Shown here: one piece after another, positions 1 to 5,801 of the stretch | How the letters are laid out: each line of letters begins with the position of its first letter | How positions within the stretch are numbered: the stretch's first letter is position 1 | Source of the DNA: Chloroflexota bacterium | Lineage (GTDB): Bacteria; Chloroflexota; Anaerolineae; Caldilineales; Caldilineaceae | DNA: 6,866 nt | NCBI GenBank assembly: GCA_003577005.1 | Contig: QEUW01000401.1 | Coordinates: 1 to 6,866 of the forward strand | Reading direction: 5' to 3' | Program-made: the position numbers and the translations under genes | The notes under the pieces: generated by a model | Told to the model about the DNA's origin: nothing | Seen by the model: only the letters and a program-made list of their open reading frames with translations | Databases searched by the model: none

Positions 1-369
1 GGGCTCCTCCTCTGCTTGTGCCCCACCCTGAATGTTGAGTTCGGCGCGCAAGAGCACCCCTTCATCCATAAAAAAGCTGTTGACATAGAGCGCGCCAAAG
101 ATCTGGCTCCCTTCGAGCAACTCGGCGCGATCGGCGCGGATGGTGCCCTTATATTTTCCGCGAATGCTGACGGCTTTCGCCGTAATATCACATTGGACGC
201 GCGCCGTCTCTGTCAGAATGACATTTGCCGGTGTCTCGATGTGCCCACCATCGACAGCACCATCGATGCGGATGCTGGCATCACAGCGCAGATTCCCATT
301 AAACGTAGCGCGCGGCCCGATAATCACTTCGAGTGAATCAGGCGCCGGTCTTTGTGTTCGGCCAAACAA
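1..369 (-). CDS. Bactofilin family polymer-forming protein (3' end beyond window)
   Basis: Bactofilins are small cytoskeletal proteins that polymerise without nucleotide through a right-handed beta-helix. They act in cell shape, stalk or pole organisation, or as scaffolds for wall enzymes. The 123 residues visible read as the family core (DUF583). A short unstructured head ([12 protein letters not shown]) is followed by repeated short strands separated by glycines: [15 protein letters not shown] (residues 13-27), [14 protein letters not shown] (33-46), [18 protein letters not shown] (67-84), and [20 protein letters not shown] (87-106). An acidic tail begins near residue 117 (AQAEEEP) and is cut by the window edge with no stop seen. 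The start is TTG at 367-369. I chose it because a perfect AGGAGG (376-381 on the plus strand) lies six bases upstream and no ATG fits the domain. There is no signal peptide or membrane segment, so it is probably cytoplasmic. It lies downstream of the PRPP synthetase gene on the same strand, across a 172-base gap with a heptad repeat, so co-transcription is uncertain. The family call is secure; the cellular role is not known. Confidence 0.85.
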   Translation of the reverse strand, partial: MFGRTQRPAPDSLEVIIGPRATFNGNLRCDASIRIDGAVDGGHIETPANVILTETARVQCDITAKAVSIRGKYKGTIRADRAELLEGSQIFGALYVNSFFMDEGVLLRAELNIQGGAQAEEEP

Positions 370-375
370 AATGTG

Positions 376-381
376 CCTCCT
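376..381 (-). promoter_or_regulatory. Strong ribosome binding site for the bactofilin gene
   Basis: AGGAGG read on the minus strand, six bases before TTG. It is the deciding evidence for a TTG start. The neighbouring ATT is in frame but is not a normal start codon. Confidence 0.7.
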
Positions 382-422
382 CTACGAATCGTAAGAGATC
401 GTCCAAGACCCGTTGGGAGAGT

Positions 423-494
423 TGAGGAGTAAGGAGTGGGAGTGATAGGTGATAGACAAATTATGCTTACTCCTCACTCGTCACTCCTCATTCC
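423..494. repeat. Heptad-repeat inverted element in the prs-bactofilin gap
   Basis: The left half is built of 7-base words on the plus strand: GGAGTAA (426-432), GGAGTGG (433-439), a 6-base GAGTGA, then GTGATAG twice (442-455). The right half is four consecutive heptads, TTACTCC, TCACTCG, TCACTCC and TCATTCC (467-494), which are the reverse complement of the left words. The best uninterrupted pairing is 11 bp (423-433 with 466-476), but several registers are possible because the words repeat. No U-tract follows on either strand, so it is not a standard intrinsic terminator. It takes up most of the gap between the two minus-strand genes. Confidence 0.75.
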
Positions 495-516
495 TTGAAA
501 CTCATGCCGGACGTTT

Positions 517-552
517 CTTATGTCAACTCTTACGTCAACTCTTACGTCAACA
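517..552. repeat. Threefold 12-bp tandem repeat spanning the prs stop codon
   Basis: Three adjacent 12-mers: CTTATGTCAACT (517-528), CTTACGTCAACT (529-540) and CTTACGTCAACA (541-552), each differing from its neighbour at one position. On the minus strand the unit reads TTGACGTAAGAG, so each copy brings a TAA in the same frame as the PRPP synthetase gene (542-544, 530-532, 518-520). The gene therefore ends in the first copy, with two spare in-frame stops behind it. It looks like slippage duplication of the gene end. Confidence 0.85.
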
Positions 553-1498
553 GTAGCCGCTCTGAAATGCTTTCACCACGATAGATGCGAGTGATGATGT
601 CGGAGATGAGCGGCGCAATCGAAATCACCTCTAGCTTTGCTGTCTGTTTCGCACGCGGCACGGGGAGCGTATTGGTCACGACCAATTTCTCGATCCGATC
701 GTCGTTGGCAAGTTGTTCGAGCGCCGTGGGTAGGAGCACAGGGTGGGTTACAGCAAAATAGGCGTTACCCTGGGCGCCATTGGCGTACAGCGCGTCGATC
801 TGTTTGAGGACGCTCCCGCCGGCCATAATATCGTCGATGATAATCGGCCGGCGACCCTGGATGTCGCCCACCACGTGTGTCGTCTCGACGCTCGCAAAGC
901 CGGTGCGCCGTTTGTGCATCACCACCAGCGGCAAGTTGAGCAACTCTGCATATCTGCCCGCCATACTCGCCCGCCCCACATCGGGGCTGACGATCACCGC
1001 ATTGGCAAATTCCGGTTTGCGAAAATAGTTCGCCAGGATCGGCACAGCGCTGAGCGGGTCCACCGGGATATTAAAAAAACCGGCGATCGCGCGCGCATGG
1101 ATATCGACAAAGATGACCCGGCGCGCCCCCTGGCATTCGATCATATTGGCGACCACCCGTGCGCTGATCGCCTCGCGCCCGCGCGCCATTCGCTCCTGCC
1201 GCGCATAGGGAAAGTAGGGGATGACCACACTCACGCTATGCGCACTCGCCCGCCGAAAGGCGTCGAGGTAGAGCAGCAGTTCCATCAGGTGGTCGTTGAC
1301 CGGCGCCGGGCACGGCTGGATAAAGAAAATATCCTGGTCGCGCACTACCTCGTCTAGCGTCACATGGATTTCACTGTCGGGCAGCCGTTGCGTGGTCGAG
1401 CGACCGAGTTCGACATGCGCCAGTGCGGCGATCTCGCGCGCCAGTTCAACATGCGCCGATCCGGAGAAGATCCGCAGTGGATGGTAAGATTCTACCAT
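542..1498 (-). CDS. prs: Ribose-phosphate pyrophosphokinase (PRPP synthetase), divergent
   Basis: PRPP synthetase moves a pyrophosphate group from ATP to ribose 5-phosphate, giving PRPP for purine, pyrimidine, NAD, histidine and tryptophan synthesis in the cytoplasm. The 318 residues match the usual length, and both phosphoribosyltransferase-like halves align end to end. Visible motifs are an N-terminal [12 protein letters not shown] (9-20), LPDSEIHV (39-46), [15 protein letters not shown] (66-80), the ATP-site segment [15 protein letters not shown] (93-107), the metal/catalytic histidine in [12 protein letters not shown] (131-142, H134), SPDVGR (171-176), the catalytic KRR (196-198) and THPVLL (251-256). 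Several positions are unusual. RQD is RQE, the HAPQIQGFF glutamines are replaced, and the ribose-phosphate loop reads DDIMAGGS (222-229) instead of DDIIDTAGT, one residue shorter. It may therefore be a paralogue rather than the only Prs. The start is the first ATG, fitting the family N-terminus, with a weak purine-rich AAGG/GGGAG upstream. A strong promoter lies 86 bases upstream. The stop falls in a 12-bp tandem repeat. Confidence 0.88.
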   Translation of the reverse strand: MVESYHPLRIFSGSAHVELAREIAALAHVELGRSTTQRLPDSEIHVTLDEVVRDQDIFFIQPCPAPVNDHLMELLLYLDAFRRASAHSVSVVIPYFPYARQERMARGREAISARVVANMIECQGARRVIFVDIHARAIAGFFNIPVDPLSAVPILANYFRKPEFANAVIVSPDVGRASMAGRYAELLNLPLVVMHKRRTGFASVETTHVVGDIQGRRPIIIDDIMAGGSVLKQIDALYANGAQGNAYFAVTHPVLLPTALEQLANDDRIEKLVVTNTLPVPRAKQTAKLEVISIAPLISDIITRIYRGESISERLLLT

Positions 1499-1583
1499 GC
1501 TCCCGCCTTTGCATCACAGCGCACGCATTTGCGCACACAGTAGTATGTCAGCCTGCCCGGGGTGAAGATTCTGGCCGCGACGC

Positions 1584-1612
1584 ATTATATGATAGCATAG
1601 GAACGCGGTCAA
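1584..1612 (-). promoter_or_regulatory. Sigma-70-type promoter of the PRPP synthetase gene
   Basis: On the minus strand a -35 box TTGACC (1607-1612) and a perfect -10 box TATAAT (1584-1589) are separated by exactly 17 bases. The predicted start near 1577 gives a leader of roughly 80 bases before the ATG at 1498. This is the best promoter in the window. I see no convincing riboswitch fold in the leader. Confidence 0.75.
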
Positions 1613-1654
1613 ACATATAGGCGGTAAAAATGCGCGGCATAGGCAGGAGCCAAG

Positions 1655-1728
1655 ATTCGTGGCGGCGGTTTCCATACTGCTGTACTTACCCACAGCCAGT
1701 TGGCGGCATGGAAACCGCCGCTACAAAT
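1655..1728. repeat. GC-rich 21-bp imperfect inverted repeat between prs and rdgB
   Basis: The arms are 1655-1675 and 1708-1728. The inner 14 bp (GCGGCGGTTTCCAT against its reverse complement at 1708-1721) are perfect. The outer 7 bp hold one G-T pair and one mismatch. The loop is 32 bases. It lies in the 305-base divergent gap 1499-1803, upstream of both neighbouring genes, so it is not at a gene end. No transposase or target duplication is evident. It could be a small dispersed palindromic element (REP or MITE type). The rest of this gap holds only the prs promoter and the hairpin at 1741-1766. Confidence 0.75.
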
Positions 1729-1740
1729 GGGCTGTCCGCC

Positions 1741-1766
1741 CCACTGATCACAGGTCTGATCGGTGG
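1741..1766. promoter_or_regulatory. Short 10-bp palindrome upstream of rdgB
   Basis: CCACTGATCA (1741-1750) pairs with TGATCGGTGG (1757-1766) with one G-T, around a 6-base centre. It ends 37 bases before the rdgB ATG. It could be a dyad operator or a leader hairpin. No T-run follows, so it is not a terminator. I see no good -35/-10 pair beside it. Confidence 0.4.
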
Positions 1767-1803
1767 CCCCGCCTAGACACCAGACAGACAAGCTAGGACG
1801 CCA

Positions 1804-2415
1804 ATGCACAAACCAAAGCTGCTGATTGCAACACACAACCCGGGAAAAATCCGCGAGTATGAGGCGCTGTTGGCGGATTTGCCCCTGACTGTCACCTCGC
1901 TGCGCGCCGAGGGGATCACCCAGGATGTCGAAGAGACAGGCGCAACCTTTGCCGAAAACGCCCGGCTCAAGGCCGAAACCTACGCCGCCTGGTCGGGTTT
2001 CTGGACGTGGGCCGATGACAGCGGGCTCGAGGTCGATGTATTGGCGGGCCGCCCCGGCGTCTATTCGGCGCGCTACGGCGGCCCCGGACTTTCGGACCGC
2101 GAACGCTACGAGCGGCTTCTGGCCGAACTACGCCCTTTCCCGCCCGCAACGTGGACGGCGCGTTTTCGTTGTGCCGTTGCCCTTGCCCTGCCCCCACACG
2201 AGACCCTGCTAATCGAAGAGACGGTGGAGGGAATCATCACCGACCGGCCGCGCGGGGACCACGGCTTTGGCTACGACCCAGTCTTCTTTTTGCCCCCCTT
2301 CAGCGCCACAATGGCCGAACTACCCCCGGCTGTTAAGAATCAGATCAGCCACCGGGCGAAGGCAGCAGCCAAAGCCAAACAACAATTGGCCCAGTTCATG
2401 GCGCGACTGGATTGA
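1804..2415 (+). CDS. rdgB: XTP/dITP diphosphatase (RdgB/HAM1 family)
   Basis: This cytoplasmic housekeeping enzyme hydrolyses non-canonical purine nucleoside triphosphates (ITP, dITP, XTP) to the monophosphate plus pyrophosphate, keeping deaminated bases out of DNA and RNA. The 203 residues match the usual family length of about 200. All signature blocks are present in order: the substrate-binding THNPGKIRE (10-18), [15 protein letters not shown] (44-58), the metal/catalytic ADDSGLEVD (70-78), [10 protein letters not shown] (82-91), GFGYDPVF (154-161) and the base-recognition tail [10 protein letters not shown] (178-187). The ATG at 1804 puts [10 protein letters not shown] at the normal distance from the N-terminus, and AGGA lies six bases upstream. 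The stop TGA (2413-2415) sits inside the -35 box of the next gene's presumed promoter. dhaK follows 52 bases later, and read-through from rdgB is possible. Nothing needed for catalysis seems to be missing. Confidence 0.93.
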   Translation: MHKPKLLIATHNPGKIREYEALLADLPLTVTSLRAEGITQDVEETGATFAENARLKAETYAAWSGFWTWADDSGLEVDVLAGRPGVYSARYGGPGLSDRERYERLLAELRPFPPATWTARFRCAVALALPPHETLLIEETVEGIITDRPRGDHGFGYDPVFFLPPFSATMAELPPAVKNQISHRAKAAAKAKQQLAQFMARLD

Positions 2416-2440
2416 TCAAATGCAAAAAAGCCGCTAGAAT
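2412..2440 (+). promoter_or_regulatory. Presumed dhaK promoter overlapping the rdgB stop
   Basis: TTGATC (2412-2417) and TAGAAT (2435-2440) are separated by 17 bases, matching the sigma-70 consensus at 4 of 6 and 5 of 6 positions. The expected transcription start near 2447 lies just before a GAGG (2455-2458). The -35 box includes the rdgB TGA. Confidence 0.5.
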
Positions 2441-2467
2441 GGAATTGAACAATCGAGGATATGGTTA

Positions 2468-3535
2468 GTGCCGTCTATGTCGGAGTCTTTGGAGCGACAA
2501 GCGCAACGGTCGGCGCCTGGCAAGTCTTCAATCTCCCCCTGTTCGCCTATGCAGAAGCTTATCAATCACCCATCGAGCGCAGTGATCGAGAGCCTCGAAG
2601 GGTTTGCCCTGGCCCACGCAGATCTGGTGCGGGTACGTTACCATCCCCATGTAGTCTACCGGCGCGACGCCCCGGTAATGGGCAAAGTGACGGTCATCAG
2701 CGGCAGCGGCAGCGGTCACGAACCGTTAAATATCGGCTACGTGGGGCAGGGAATGCTCGACGCCGCCTGTCCGGGTGCGATCTTCACCAGCCCCACGCCT
2801 GACCAATATCTGGCCGCCGTGCAGGCTGTCTACGGTGGGGTTGGCCTTTTCTTTGTCGTCAAGAACTATATGGGTGGTGTTCTCAACAGCGAAATGGCGA
2901 TAGAGATGATACGCGACGAAGGGGTTGAAGTAGCCTCTGTCCTGATCCACGATGATGTTTCGGTAGAGAAGAGCGCCAACCGGCGCGGGGTGGGCGCTGC
3001 GATTCTGGTGGAAAAGATCGCTGGCGCTGCAGCCGAAGCGGGCCGTCCTTTGGCAGAGGTGGCGGCTGTGGCGCAACGAGCCAGCGAGGAGGCGTGCAGT
3101 ATGGGTGTTGCCCTTTCCGGCTGCACCTCGCCCGCCGTTGGCCGGCCCACCTTCCAGTTGCCCGAGGGGCAGATCGAAATCGGCGTCGGCATTCACGGCG
3201 AACCGGGGCGACGGCGGGCGCTTTGGGTCAAAGCCGACGAGATCGTCGAGATGTTGGCGGCGCCGATCCTCCACGAAGCGCGGCTGACCGCGGGCGACCG
3301 GGTGCTGGCGTTGGTAAGCGGTTTGGGTGGCACACCGCAACATGAACTCTATATCGTCTACCGCCATCTCCACCACCTGCTCGAAAGATTGGGCATCGTA
3401 ATCGAACGGCGGCTGGTCGGCAACTATATCACCAGCCTGGACATGGCTGGATGCACGTTAACCCTGCTGCGCCTCGACCCGGAACTGCTAGCGCTATGGG
3501 ATGCGCCAGTGCGGACGCCCACGTTGCGCTGGTAA
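2468..3535 (+). CDS. dhaK: Dihydroxyacetone kinase subunit DhaK (DAK1 domain)
   Basis: DhaK binds dihydroxyacetone covalently through a histidine. A DhaL subunit then supplies phosphate, from ATP or from a PTS DhaM partner, to make dihydroxyacetone phosphate for glycolysis. The DAK1 domain is complete from residue 28 (MQKLINHPSS). Visible motifs, in numbering from residue 1 of this start, are SGSGSGHEP (78-86), VVKNYMGGVLN (130-140), HDDVSVE (161-167), RRGVGAAILVEKIAGAAAE (172-190), SGCTSPAVGRPTF (217-229), the substrate histidine in GIHGEPG (H243), SGLGGTPQHELYIV (284-297) and a C-terminal LALWDAPVRTPTLRW. The start is ambiguous. GTG 2468 has GAGG nine bases upstream and sits just after the presumed promoter, so I used it. 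However, ATG 2549 gives the usual family N-terminus (328 residues) and removes a Ser/Pro-rich 27-residue extension, but has no ribosome binding site. No dhaL or dhaM lies nearby, so the partner must be encoded elsewhere. The subunit call is firm. Confidence 0.9.
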   Translation: MPSMSESLERQAQRSAPGKSSISPCSPMQKLINHPSSAVIESLEGFALAHADLVRVRYHPHVVYRRDAPVMGKVTVISGSGSGHEPLNIGYVGQGMLDAACPGAIFTSPTPDQYLAAVQAVYGGVGLFFVVKNYMGGVLNSEMAIEMIRDEGVEVASVLIHDDVSVEKSANRRGVGAAILVEKIAGAAAEAGRPLAEVAAVAQRASEEACSMGVALSGCTSPAVGRPTFQLPEGQIEIGVGIHGEPGRRRALWVKADEIVEMLAAPILHEARLTAGDRVLALVSGLGGTPQHELYIVYRHLHHLLERLGIVIERRLVGNYITSLDMAGCTLTLLRLDPELLALWDAPVRTPTLRW

Positions 3536-3568
3536 GCGAGCACCGCAAGGAGATAGTAATGAGTAACA

Positions 3569-3639
3569 AGTAATCGGTAATCGGTAATTATGAGCGAAGG
3601 GGCGACAGCATCGTTTCTCATTACCGATTACCGATTACT
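3569..3639. repeat. Perfect 20-bp inverted repeat of heptads between dhaK and the aminotransferase
   Basis: The left arm (3569-3588) contains GTAATCG twice plus GTAAT. The right arm (3620-3639) is its exact reverse complement. The loop is 31 bases (3589-3619). It starts 34 bases after the dhaK stop and would form a strong stem in RNA, but no T-run follows on the plus strand. It is built from a 7-base word, like the element at 423-494, though the word differs. Confidence 0.85.
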
Positions 3640-3689
3640 CACCCCTTTATTGATTCCTGCAAGAAGCTATTGACAGCCAAGGACTCTTT

Positions 3690-4862
3690 ATGAAACCGCT
3701 CTCCACCTTAATCCAGTCTGTGCCGCCTTCACCCACGACGATGATGATGCAAAAGGGCCGCGACCTCAAGGCTGCCGGATACGACGTCGTCAACCTGGCC
3801 GGCGGCGAGCCCGATTTCGACACGCCCAAACACATCGTCGAAGCGGCGTTTCAGGCAATGCGAGCTGGCGACACCCATTATCCGCCGGCCTTTGGGACGC
3901 CAGCACTCTTAGAGGCGATCAGCAACAAGCTGGCGCGCGAGAACAACATCCAGGGTGTGCAGCCTACCCAGATCATGGTGACGCCGGGGGCCAAGTGGGC
4001 GCTCTTTGCGGCAGTCGCGGCCATGGTCGAGCCAGACGACGAGGTGATCATCCTCGACCCATCCTGGGTGAGCTATGCGCCCATCGTGATGCTCAACCGG
4101 GCGACACCGGTGCGATTGCCGCTCGCCAGCGCCGACAACTTCCTGGTGCGCGAGGAACAGTTGCGCAGCGCCATCACCCCGCGCACCAAGCTGATCATGG
4201 TCAACAGCCCGTGCAACCCCACCGGTCGCGTCCTCAGCCGCACCGAGATGGATGCGATTGTCACGGTCGCCACCGAGTACGATCTCTATGTCATCAGCGA
4301 TGAGATCTATGAGCACATTCTCTACGATGGCGCCGTTCACCACAGCCTGGCCGCCGAACCAGGGATGGCCGAGCGCACGGTGATTATCAACGGCTTTAGC
4401 AAAGCCTACGCCATGACCGGCTGGCGTCTGGGCTGGCTGGCGGGTCCGGCGCCGGTCGTCAAACTGGCGCGCACCTTGCAGACGCACAGCGCCCAGTCGG
4501 CGGCAAGCTTTACCATGGCCGCCGGCGTAGCCGCGCTCAACGGCCCGCAGGAGCATGTCCACGCAATGACTGCCGCCTACGCCCAACGCCGCCGCTTTGT
4601 GCTCGACGCTTTCGAGGAGATCCCCGGCATCGAGTGCCAGCCAATCGAGGGCGCTTTCTATGTCTTCCCAAAATTTACCGCCACCACCAAGTCCAGCCTG
4701 GAGGTGGCCGACATTCTGTTGGAAAAGGCGCATATCGCCGCCACGCCGGGCATTGCTTTTGGCGAGGCCGGCGAAGGTCACGTCCGCTTTAGCATCGCCA
4801 CCCACATCAACGACCTGGAAAAGATGGTCGAACGGCTGGCCAGGTTCGTGCCGGAACTATAG
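3690..4862 (+). CDS. Class I/II PLP-dependent aminotransferase, aspartate aminotransferase-like
   Basis: This fold-type I enzyme uses pyridoxal phosphate to transfer amino groups between an amino acid and a 2-oxo acid in the cytoplasm. Its length of 390 residues and its layout fit the aspartate/prephenate aminotransferase (AspB-like) branch. Visible motifs are LAGGEPDFDTPKHI (36-49), THYPPAFGTPALLEAI (62-77), VTPGAKWALF (97-106), LDPSWVSY with the ring-stacking aromatic W126 (122-129), NSPCNPTGRVL (172-182, N176), the cofactor-holding SDEIYE (203-208, D204 and Y207), the Schiff-base lysine K238 in NGFSKAYAMTGWRLGW (234-249) and the carboxylate-binding R366 in GHVRFSIA. The ATG at 3690 has AAGGA (3679-3683) six bases upstream and gives the standard N-terminus, so the start is secure. 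It is separated from dhaK by 154 bases containing a perfect 20-bp palindrome and from the next gene by 142 bases of repeats, so it probably stands alone. Substrate cannot be read from sequence alone; aspartate, alanine or aromatic amino acids are possible. All catalytic residues are intact. Confidence 0.9.
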   Translation: MKPLSTLIQSVPPSPTTMMMQKGRDLKAAGYDVVNLAGGEPDFDTPKHIVEAAFQAMRAGDTHYPPAFGTPALLEAISNKLARENNIQGVQPTQIMVTPGAKWALFAAVAAMVEPDDEVIILDPSWVSYAPIVMLNRATPVRLPLASADNFLVREEQLRSAITPRTKLIMVNSPCNPTGRVLSRTEMDAIVTVATEYDLYVISDEIYEHILYDGAVHHSLAAEPGMAERTVIINGFSKAYAMTGWRLGWLAGPAPVVKLARTLQTHSAQSAASFTMAAGVAALNGPQEHVHAMTAAYAQRRRFVLDAFEEIPGIECQPIEGAFYVFPKFTATTKSSLEVADILLEKAHIAATPGIAFGEAGEGHVRFSIATHINDLEKMVERLARFVPEL

Positions 4863-4871
4863 CACTTGAGG

Positions 4872-4980
4872 GATTGAGGGGATTAAGAGATTGGGTAGAG
4901 ATTGGGGGAGATTTGATCGACCCCCCTTCTGCTGTCAATCCCCTTGAATCCCCTCAATCTCCTCGAATCTCCTTCAATCT
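4872..4980. repeat. Purine/pyrimidine inverted element of ~10-base words
   Basis: The left half is purine-rich with degenerate GATTGAGGGG-type words. The right half is pyrimidine-rich and holds four consecutive 10-mers: CCCTTGAATC, CCCTCAATCT, CCTCGAATCT and CCTTCAATCT (4941-4980). The best continuous pairing is 13 bp (4872-4884 with 4947-4959), with other registers possible. It begins nine bases after the aminotransferase stop and fills most of the 142-base gap before the permease start. There is no clear terminator tail. Confidence 0.7.
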
Positions 4981-5004
4981 CGCACTCTCTCTGTTTCTCA
5001 GCCT

Positions 5005-5796
5005 ATGGACATCGCCTGGTACGTTTATCCGCTTGCTATTCTGGCCGGTATTGTGGCCGGTATCATCAACACACTGGCGGGGAGCGGCTCGCTGGTCACC
5101 ATCCCCATGCTGATCTATCTGGGTCTGCCCTCGAATGTTGCCAACACAACGAACCGGGTTGGGGTGCTGCTGCAAAATGTGGTCGGCATCACCACCTTTT
5201 GGCGTAGCGGCAAGTTCGACATGAGCGGCGGGATGTGGCTGCTGGCCCCGGCCATCCCGGGCGCCTTTGTCGGCGCGTGGATGGCGACCCAACTCGGCCG
5301 CCAGCAGATGGACATCATCCTCGCTGTGGTGATGATCGTCATGCTCTTTGTGATCATCTTTGACGCTGAGCGCTGGCTGCGCGAACAGTCGCAGGTGCGA
5401 CCGGGGCGCCCCAGTTGGTGGACGCTGTTGCTCTTTTTTGGGGTCGGTGTCTACGGTGCCTTTATCCAGGTGAGCGTTGGGGTCATCATCCTGGCGGCGA
5501 TGGTGTTGGGGACGGGGTACAGCCTGATCCACGCCAACGCTATCAAGCTGATGATCGTGCTGGTGGTTACGGCCATTGCGCTGGCGATCTTTGCCGGCAG
5601 CGGGCTGATCGACTGGTATCTGGGCGGCCTGATGGCGGTTGGGCAGAGCATTGGGGCGTGGCTGGCGGTGCGTTTCGCCACGCGGGCGCGCAACGCCAAC
5701 ATCTGGGTGCGGCGGCTGCTGATCACGGTGGTCGTCGTCTCGATTGTCGATCTGCTGGGGATTCTCGACTGGATCACCGGGCTGGTGGCTGGGTGA
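5005..5796 (+). CDS. TauE/SafE (TSUP) family integral membrane permease
   Basis: TSUP proteins are small permeases that export or import sulfite, sulfoacetate and related organosulfur or organic anions. The 263 residues are typical. Hydrophobic segments lie near residues 5-24, 29-41 (possibly re-entrant), 46-66, 77-97, 102-120, 138-169 (long, probably two passes), 178-199, 204-224 and 234-254. The family repeats are visible as NTLAGSGSLVTIPMLIYLGL (22-41), followed by NVANTTNRVGVLLQN (44-58) in the first half, and SVGVIILAAMVLGTGYSLIH (157-176) with ANAIKLMIVLVV in the second. A short charged cytoplasmic loop (AERWLREQSQVRPGR, 121-135) separates the halves. I used ATG 5005 because the first membrane segment follows directly. 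No ribosome binding site is visible; the 20 bases before it are pyrimidine-rich. It converges with the PPOX-fold gene, with a perfect palindrome between them. No sulfur-metabolism gene is adjacent, so the substrate cannot be assigned. Confidence 0.87.
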   Translation: MDIAWYVYPLAILAGIVAGIINTLAGSGSLVTIPMLIYLGLPSNVANTTNRVGVLLQNVVGITTFWRSGKFDMSGGMWLLAPAIPGAFVGAWMATQLGRQQMDIILAVVMIVMLFVIIFDAERWLREQSQVRPGRPSWWTLLLFFGVGVYGAFIQVSVGVIILAAMVLGTGYSLIHANAIKLMIVLVVTAIALAIFAGSGLIDWYLGGLMAVGQSIGAWLAVRFATRARNANIWVRRLLITVVVVSIVDLLGILDWITGLVAG

Positions 5797-5801
5797 GGGC
5801 A

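Noticed and set aside
423..494. CRISPR-like array or intrinsic terminator in the prs-bactofilin gap
   Set aside because: The words are 7 bases long without unique spacers, so it is not CRISPR. No U-tract follows the stem, so there is no standard terminator.
517..552. Three minus-strand TTGACR copies as promoter -35 boxes for the bactofilin gene
   Set aside because: No acceptable -10 box lies 16-18 bases downstream of any copy. The repeat is better explained as duplication of the prs end.
743..1357. Long plus-strand open frame (204 codons) opposite the PRPP synthetase gene
   Set aside because: It is antisense to a well-supported family member, its predicted protein is rich in His, Arg and Asp without a recognisable domain, and it has no ribosome binding site of note. 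It is a shadow caused by GC-rich codons.
2461..2802. ATG at 2461 opening a second frame that overlaps dhaK
   Set aside because: The GAGG is only two bases from this ATG, the frame turns into a low-complexity Arg/Pro/Gly shadow of dhaK, and no family resemblance is visible.
3670..3675. TTGACA just before the aminotransferase start as a -35 box
   Set aside because: A -10 at 17 bases would fall inside the coding region and no TATAAT-like sequence is there. The segment instead borders the ribosome binding site.
3909..4805. 298-codon minus-strand open frame opposite the aminotransferase
   Set aside because: The composition is typical of an antisense shadow (many Gly, His, Arg, Asp), there is no known motif, and the plus-strand gene has every catalytic residue of its family.
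4954..5532. 192-codon minus-strand open frame opposite the TSUP gene
   Set aside because: It is a His, Asp and Pro-rich shadow of a membrane protein gene whose hydrophobic segments and family motifs are clear on the plus strand.
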